A stretch of 10,052 nucleotides of DNA from Elusimicrobia bacterium RIFOXYB2_FULL_49_7 (GTDB lineage: Bacteria > Fibrobacterota > OXYB2-FULL-49-7): assembly GCA_001800515.1 (NCBI GenBank), contig MGVN01000078.1, positions 499 through 10,550 of the forward strand, written 5' to 3'. Shown here piece after piece: positions 6,640-10,052 of this stretch. Position 1 is the first letter of the stretch, and each line of letters opens with the position of its first letter. The notes under the pieces were generated by a model. It did no database searches and was not told the origin of the DNA. It saw only the letters and a list, made by a program, of their open reading frames with translations. The translations under genes and the position numbers were made by a program.

Positions 6640-7350
6640 CTAAAAGAGTCCTTTCATCAGATCGTAAACGTGATTGTTGATGCTCTCGCTTTCATTCTTT
6701 CCCATACTGCTGTCCATATAGATGTTCTTCTCGCGATTGGAGACGATTTCATTTTCGCCTACAATGGGGGCGGAGGAGAGGACGCAATAGAGCCCGTAAT
6801 TATTGTTCATGATCTTATTTTTTTGGATGATGGGGGAGGAATAATCCAGGTAGATGCCGAAATTATTGTTTTCGATCTGATTGTCGAAAAGTTTGGCGGT
6901 CTTGGAAAAGGAGAAATAGAGGGCATAATTGTTGTTGGAAAAGGTGCAGTTTTGGACGGAGGGTGCGCATTTCCAAATGAGGTTCTTGTAAGCATGCCGC
7001 ATCCGGCAATAGGAGAGAAAACCGCCGCTGCCTTCTCCGTAAAAGACGATACCTTCCCAATCCTCCGGGTTCGGGGTTTCCTTGTTGGAGCAAAATTCAA
7101 TGGGCTTGTCCGGGGAACCGGAGGCTTCCAGACGACCCCGCACCAGAATCCGGTAATAGCCGTCGACTTTTATCACGCTTCCGGCCTTTATTTTCAGGGT
7201 CACAGAGTCCGGGATTTCGATATGGCCGCTGACGGTAATGGGATTGTTTTCCGGTCCCCAGACCGTACTATTGGAGAGGGTACCGGAAACATTCATGGCA
7301 GGGCAGAGGGCAACAAGCAGTGCAAGCAGGAAGAGCGCCTTTTGGTTCAT
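6640..7350 (-). CDS. Secreted right-handed parallel beta-helix protein
   Basis: A 236-residue exported protein. The chosen ATG (7350-7348) gives a clean signal peptide, MNQKALFLLALLVALCPAMNVSG. An upstream in-frame ATG at 7395 would add 15 polar residues and overlap the preceding gene by 41 nt. VALC is not a convincing lipobox. A cap region (NNPITVSGHIEIPDSVTLKI, then ILVRGRLEASGS, then WEGIVFYGEG) leads into about four coils of roughly 22 residues: SVQNCTFSNNNYALYF, AKLFDNQIENNNFGIYL, IIQKNKIMNNNYGLYC, IVGENEIVSNREKNIYM. These are PbH1-type repeats with asparagine ladders, typical of beta-helix surface or carbohydrate-active proteins. No catalytic residues can be assigned. It starts 4 nt after the lipoprotein gene and ends 1 nt before dapL. 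A second such protein begins at 9239 on the other strand. Confidence 0.85.
   Translation of the reverse strand: MNQKALFLLALLVALCPAMNVSGTLSNSTVWGPENNPITVSGHIEIPDSVTLKIKAGSVIKVDGYYRILVRGRLEASGSPDKPIEFCSNKETPNPEDWEGIVFYGEGSGGFLSYCRMRHAYKNLIWKCAPSVQNCTFSNNNYALYFSFSKTAKLFDNQIENNNFGIYLDYSSPIIQKNKIMNNNYGLYCVLSSAPIVGENEIVSNREKNIYMDSSMGKNESESINNHVYDLMKGLF
6649..6654 (-). promoter_or_regulatory. Ribosome binding site of dapL embedded in the upstream gene
   Basis: AAAGGA read on the minus strand lies 10 nt before the dapL ATG and within the final codons (Met-Lys-Gly-Leu-Phe) of the beta-helix gene. This makes the AMARSNP... start at 6638 convincing and couples dapL translation to that gene. Confidence 0.7.
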
Positions 7351-7354
7351 AGGA

Positions 7355-8203
7355 TTATTGTATCCTGGTAATGGCGATGTTTTGGGCCATTTCAATGCGC
7401 GTTTTAATGGGCGTCCCGGAAATAGGATGGGTCATGGAGACGATCATTTTTCCAAACAGAGAGGCATGCGTACTCTCGACTTCCCGTTGTTCACGATCAA
7501 AAATGATGGAACCGGTGCCGAAAAGACCGAGCCGTTCCTTGCCTTCCTGCTGGAGCTCAAACCGGGCATCGTCCGGGAGGCTGAACTTCATGTTGATTTC
7601 ACTGACGATACGGGCGGATGGAAAGCCGTTTTTGCTTCCCGTGTCTTGTATGAAAAAACGTTTGTAGACCAGCATGTTGCCTTTGATAAGGCCGTTCTCG
7701 ATGGGATATTCCTGTTGACGGTCCCACTTCCTGCCGATCTCGACCGGTTGTCTGGGGAAAATGGGGTGGGCTTTGAAAAGCAGGGTCAGAATATTGAAAT
7801 CCGCCAGATAACGTTCCGGAATATTTTCAAATCCCGAGGCGGATACGATTTCACCGAAGGGAGAGAGGGTCATTTGGAGAGGATGGGTCTTGAGATAGGC
7901 CAGTATTTCCTCGGTCTTGTCCGTGTTTTGGGTATTGAGATAGCTTATTTTATCGTAGGATAGGACCAGTTTCGCGTCGCCATTAGCCAGGACGCTGTCA
8001 ATCGTATACAGGGCCACGGCATCCAACTTGACATTGTGTCTATTGATGACGTCGTTCGTGCTGGTCCGGGTATTGATTTCAGAGACAACATGGTAGCGGA
8101 TCTTTTTCCCGGGATGATATTGGAATTCAAGTTGAACGCCTTTTTTCTGGCAGGAGACCGCGACCAGACAAAAACAGAGGGAAAGAAATGTGAGCTTATA
8201 CAT
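7355..8203 (-). CDS. Putative lipoprotein of unknown function
   Basis: A 282-residue protein from the ATG at 8203-8201, chosen because it gives a compact signal sequence, MYKLTFLSLCFCLVAVSCQKK. An in-frame ATG at 8230 and a still longer start at 8263 only add a poor N-terminus, and the longest reaches into the divergent promoter region. Cys18 in AVSC is a plausible but not ideal lipidation site. The mature part is beta-rich: it begins VQLEFQYHPGKKIRYHVVSEINTR and contains a TLSPFGEIVSASGFENIP segment and a GTGSIIFDREQREVES strand near the end. This layout recalls the widespread uncharacterised lipoproteins of DUF6263 type, but I cannot verify that. It is the first gene of the operon with the beta-helix protein (4-nt gap) and dapL, which suggests an envelope role. 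Function unknown. Confidence 0.78.
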   Translation of the reverse strand: MYKLTFLSLCFCLVAVSCQKKGVQLEFQYHPGKKIRYHVVSEINTRTSTNDVINRHNVKLDAVALYTIDSVLANGDAKLVLSYDKISYLNTQNTDKTEEILAYLKTHPLQMTLSPFGEIVSASGFENIPERYLADFNILTLLFKAHPIFPRQPVEIGRKWDRQQEYPIENGLIKGNMLVYKRFFIQDTGSKNGFPSARIVSEINMKFSLPDDARFELQQEGKERLGLFGTGSIIFDREQREVESTHASLFGKMIVSMTHPISGTPIKTRIEMAQNIAITRIQ

Positions 8204-8248
8204 TCGGTGTCCGTAGAAAGAATTACCCATAAAAAATAACAAAATGAT

Positions 8249-8265
8249 AATTGTTGAAAGCAATT
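8249..8265. promoter_or_regulatory. Dyad over the -35 box of the CRP-like gene (possible operator)
   Basis: AATTG (8249-8253) and CAATT (8261-8265) form a perfect inverted repeat. The arms extend to 7 bp if one mismatch is allowed, centred on 8257. The dyad overlaps the TTGAAA -35 box (8254-8259) and lies between the two divergent operons. Its spacing resembles a dimeric regulator site, so autoregulation by the adjacent CRP-like protein is possible. The region is AT-rich, so chance symmetry is a real alternative. Confidence 0.35.
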
Positions 8266-8282
8266 AGAAATTAAAATATATT
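8254..8282 (+). promoter_or_regulatory. Promoter of the CRP-like regulator gene
   Basis: TTGAAA (-35, 5/6) and TATATT (-10, 8277-8282, 5/6) are separated by the optimal 17 bp. Only 12 nt separate the -10 box from the ATG at 8295, so the predicted transcript begins about 5-6 nt before the start codon. That is too short for a Shine-Dalgarno sequence, and none is visible. No convincing minus-strand promoter for the divergent lipoprotein operon was found in this gap. Confidence 0.6.
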
Positions 8283-8285
8283 AAT

Positions 8286-8298
8286 CCATAATTTATGG
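8286..8298. promoter_or_regulatory. Perfect palindrome covering the start codon of the CRP-like gene
   Basis: CCATAA (8286-8291) and TTATGG (8293-8298) form a perfect dyad around a single central T. It includes the ATG at 8295-8297 and the predicted transcription start. It could be a repressor site or a small structure affecting initiation; at 6 bp per arm, chance is also possible. Confidence 0.35.
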
Positions 8299-9242
8299 CA
8301 ACCTCTGTTCGCACCTTTCCGACCGGGTCGGTCCTTTTTCATGAAAACGATCGTTCACGGGAAATGTATGTCATCCAAAAAGGGCGTGTCCGAATTTATA
8401 AATCCGAAAAGGGGCAGAAGGTCGACATCTGTGAACTCGGCAAAGGGAGCATTGTCGGCGAAATGTCCCTGCTGGATGGCCGGGCGCGCTCTGCGACGGT
8501 TGAGGCCCTTGAGGATATTGAAGTCGCTACCGTGACCAGTGAGGACTTTGAAAAAAAGGTGCGGGAAGTACCGGAATGGTTTTTCGGTATCATCAAGATT
8601 CTCTGCAGCCGGCTACGAGAGGCAGACAAACGGTATAAGTCGAGCCTGGATAGCGAAACGGCCGCCCATGTGGCCACTCTGATTCACATGTTGTTAAACA
8701 AGTCCGATGCGGCTTCGGGAACGGAAGCGAACAGCCTTGAACTGAAATTCGCCAAGATGGAGATTATCGACATCCTTTCCTTGAGTATCGATAAGGTCAA
8801 TAGTGTCTTTAAGGACATGGAACGGGTGGGAATCATGACGGTTTCTCAGAACCGGCTTTGTGTCCCGAACCGGAAAAAGCTGCTCGTATTTGCGGATTCC
8901 AAACGAGAGGTGGATTCCGCAGCCTGGGTCCGATATGACGGCAAGTGGACTCCCGAAAAACAGGAGGCGGTCGAGTGCTTATATGCGCTTTCACAAGACG
9001 GTAAGCCGGATAAGGAGGGTTTTTGCGCCATTCCACTTGAGCCGGCGCCGAAAGGATGGGAACGATTGAACGACCAAAAGGCGTTTCTGTCGGAACTCGA
9101 ACCGAAAGAGGTCATTCGTCTGGAAAAACGACTCAAGGAAAAATCAGAGGAATACGATATCACGAAGCTGTCCGTTCATCGGATTCGTTTGGCCGTACTG
9201 TTGTCTTTTGTTCTATTTCAACCTAAACCGGAAAATTCATGA
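8295..9242 (+). CDS. CRP/FNR-like cyclic-nucleotide-binding regulator with C-terminal extension
   Basis: A 315-residue protein, about 90 longer than classic CRP. Residues 1-110 form a cyclic-nucleotide-binding beta-barrel: FPTGSVLFHENDRSREMYVIQKGRVRI, then the phosphate-binding cassette GEMSLLDGRARSAT (55-68). In that cassette E56 and R65 occupy the positions that contact ribose and phosphate in cAMP-binding family members. A dimerisation-like helix follows (about 99-117). Residues about 148-192 read as a divergent winged helix-turn-helix (AKMEIIDILSLSIDKVNSVFKDMERVGIMTV then a short wing). The last 120 residues are charged, helix-rich and unrecognised, ending in a hydrophobic stretch, IRLAVLLSFVLF. 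It is probably a DNA-binding regulator responding to a nucleotide; a non-DNA-binding cNMP protein is the alternative. The next gene overlaps it by 4 bp (ATGA), so they are co-translated. Confidence 0.85.
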   Translation: MATSVRTFPTGSVLFHENDRSREMYVIQKGRVRIYKSEKGQKVDICELGKGSIVGEMSLLDGRARSATVEALEDIEVATVTSEDFEKKVREVPEWFFGIIKILCSRLREADKRYKSSLDSETAAHVATLIHMLLNKSDAASGTEANSLELKFAKMEIIDILSLSIDKVNSVFKDMERVGIMTVSQNRLCVPNRKKLLVFADSKREVDSAAWVRYDGKWTPEKQEAVECLYALSQDGKPDKEGFCAIPLEPAPKGWERLNDQKAFLSELEPKEVIRLEKRLKEKSEEYDITKLSVHRIRLAVLLSFVLFQPKPENS

Positions 9243-10052
9243 ATCGAATCCTTCTGTTATTCATCCTGACGTGTCTTGGTCGTGTGGGCGCGGAAGTAAG
9301 GTTGTGCGGTCTCCAGACCGAGGACCTCAATCTCAAACCCGAAAACAACCCCTATATCATTGCAGGCGATGTGGTCATCGGAAAACGGACCCTGTGGAAT
9401 GTCAATCCCGGCGTGGTCTTTAAAATCGATCGCGCGGCCGCCTGCACGTCGGAAACGATGCCCCTTGAACCGGAAGAGAAGAACGGTCTTTTTGCCATTT
9501 ACGTCAAGGGCTCTTTTCAGTGTGCGGGCAGTTCCGATAAGCGCATTGTCTTTGAACCGCTCCATTCGGAAAAGAACCGGGTGGTCTGGTACGGCCTGGT
9601 GTTCGACGGTGTCAAGGAGGGGAATGTCCGGTTGCAGTATGTCGACATTTCCGGCGCTTTTTGTGCGGTCACTCTGCGCGACTGTTCTCCGGTTATTCGT
9701 AACTGCGTTTTACGGAAAAATCAGACGGCCATTTCCTGCGGCCCGGGTTGCCAGAGTGAAATATTCAACAATAACATCGTTTACAATTTCAGTACCGGCG
9801 TGTTGAACCGTCAATCCGCCCCGAAGCTGTACAATAACCTGATTGCCTGGAATCTCATCGGCATCTGGTCCGATGTTCTGTCCGATTTGGATATCGCGTA
9901 TAATGACTTCTGGGCCAATCACGATATGAACTTCATGGAATGTCCTCCGAAATACGGGATGATATGCCAGGTCAACGGGCGCAAGGACTCCTGCGATTAT
10001 AAATCCAACCTTTTTATAGACCCGGTCTTGGCCGGTTCGCCGGCATATACGG
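9239..10052 (+). CDS. Secreted cysteine-rich right-handed beta-helix protein (C-terminus off the right edge)
   Basis: The ATG at 9239 overlaps the stop of the CRP-like gene (ATGA), and the frame stays open to the edge, giving 271 residues. The signal peptide MNRILLLFILTCLGRVGA is clear. The mature part parallels the beta-helix protein at 6640-7350: NNPYIIAGDVVIGKRTLWNV, then FAIYVKGSFQCAGSSDKRIVFE, WYGLVFDGV, LRDCSPVIRNCVLRKNQTAI, and coils IFNNNIVYNFSTGVL, KLYNNLIAWNLIGIW, DIAYNDFWANHDMNF. It differs by an insertion of about 15 residues near 66-85 and by 11 cysteines in the visible mature sequence, which suggests disulfides outside the cytoplasm. The end FIDPVLAGSPAY resembles the segment that often closes such helices. 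An envelope or surface role is likely; no catalytic motif can be named. Confidence 0.85.
   Translation, partial: MNRILLLFILTCLGRVGAEVRLCGLQTEDLNLKPENNPYIIAGDVVIGKRTLWNVNPGVVFKIDRAAACTSETMPLEPEEKNGLFAIYVKGSFQCAGSSDKRIVFEPLHSEKNRVVWYGLVFDGVKEGNVRLQYVDISGAFCAVTLRDCSPVIRNCVLRKNQTAISCGPGCQSEIFNNNIVYNFSTGVLNRQSAPKLYNNLIAWNLIGIWSDVLSDLDIAYNDFWANHDMNFMECPPKYGMICQVNGRKDSCDYKSNLFIDPVLAGSPAYT

Noticed and set aside
6610..7371. 253-residue open frame on the plus strand antisense to the beta-helix gene
   Set aside because: The minus strand here encodes a signal peptide and regular beta-helix repeats. The plus-strand product is only the low-complexity mirror of those asparagine-rich repeats.
7351..7395. 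Earlier ATG (7395) as the start of the beta-helix gene
   Set aside because: It overlaps the lipoprotein gene by 41 nt and puts 15 mostly polar residues before a clean signal peptide; the ATG at 7350 fits export and operon spacing better.
7238..7963. 241-residue open frame on the plus strand antisense to the lipoprotein gene
   Set aside because: No signal or domain can be recognised, and it conflicts with the minus-strand operon, which has tight spacing and signal sequences.
1..10052. CRISPR array, insertion sequence or phage genes
   Set aside because: No direct repeat array, transposase, terminal inverted repeats or phage structural genes were seen on either strand.

Overview
The window looks like chromosome from a Gram-negative, non-proteobacterial lineage. 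It has moderate GC content, exported proteins with signal peptides, a lipoprotein, a CHASE2-type receptor Ser/Thr kinase, and the single-step LL-diaminopimelate aminotransferase (DapL) route to lysine and peptidoglycan. This set would fit Fibrobacterota/Chitinivibrionia-like or other FCB/PVC-type bacteria. That placement is an inference from gene content, not a homology result.

Layout: (1) Positions 1-1629, minus strand: the N-terminal 543 residues of a CHASE2 receptor kinase that runs off the left edge. (2) Positions 1808-4987, plus strand, divergent from the kinase: a two-gene carbohydrate (CUT1/MalFG-type) ABC importer. Its first gene fuses the solute-binding protein to the MalF-like permease; the second is the MalG-like permease. 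No ATPase gene is present. (3) Positions 5099-5170: a lone tRNA-Gly(CCC) with its own promoter candidate and a strong intrinsic terminator. (4) Positions 8203 down to 5406, minus strand: a compact three-gene operon of a lipoprotein of unknown function, a secreted right-handed beta-helix protein, and dapL. (5) Positions 8295-10052, plus strand, divergent from that operon: a CRP/FNR-like regulator with an unusual C-terminal extension, overlapping by 4 bp a second secreted beta-helix protein that runs off the right edge.

The two beta-helix proteins share the same order of recognisable segments and are probably paralogues. They lie in divergent operons on either side of the AT-rich control region of the CRP-like gene, which carries dyad symmetries over its -35 box and its start codon. 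An uncharacterised envelope module controlled by this regulator is plausible, but that is inference. Also notable are the SBP-permease fusion, whose only signal-peptide-preserving start appears to be a CTG, and two genes (the kinase and the regulator) whose best promoters lie so close to the ATG that the transcripts would be leaderless or nearly so.
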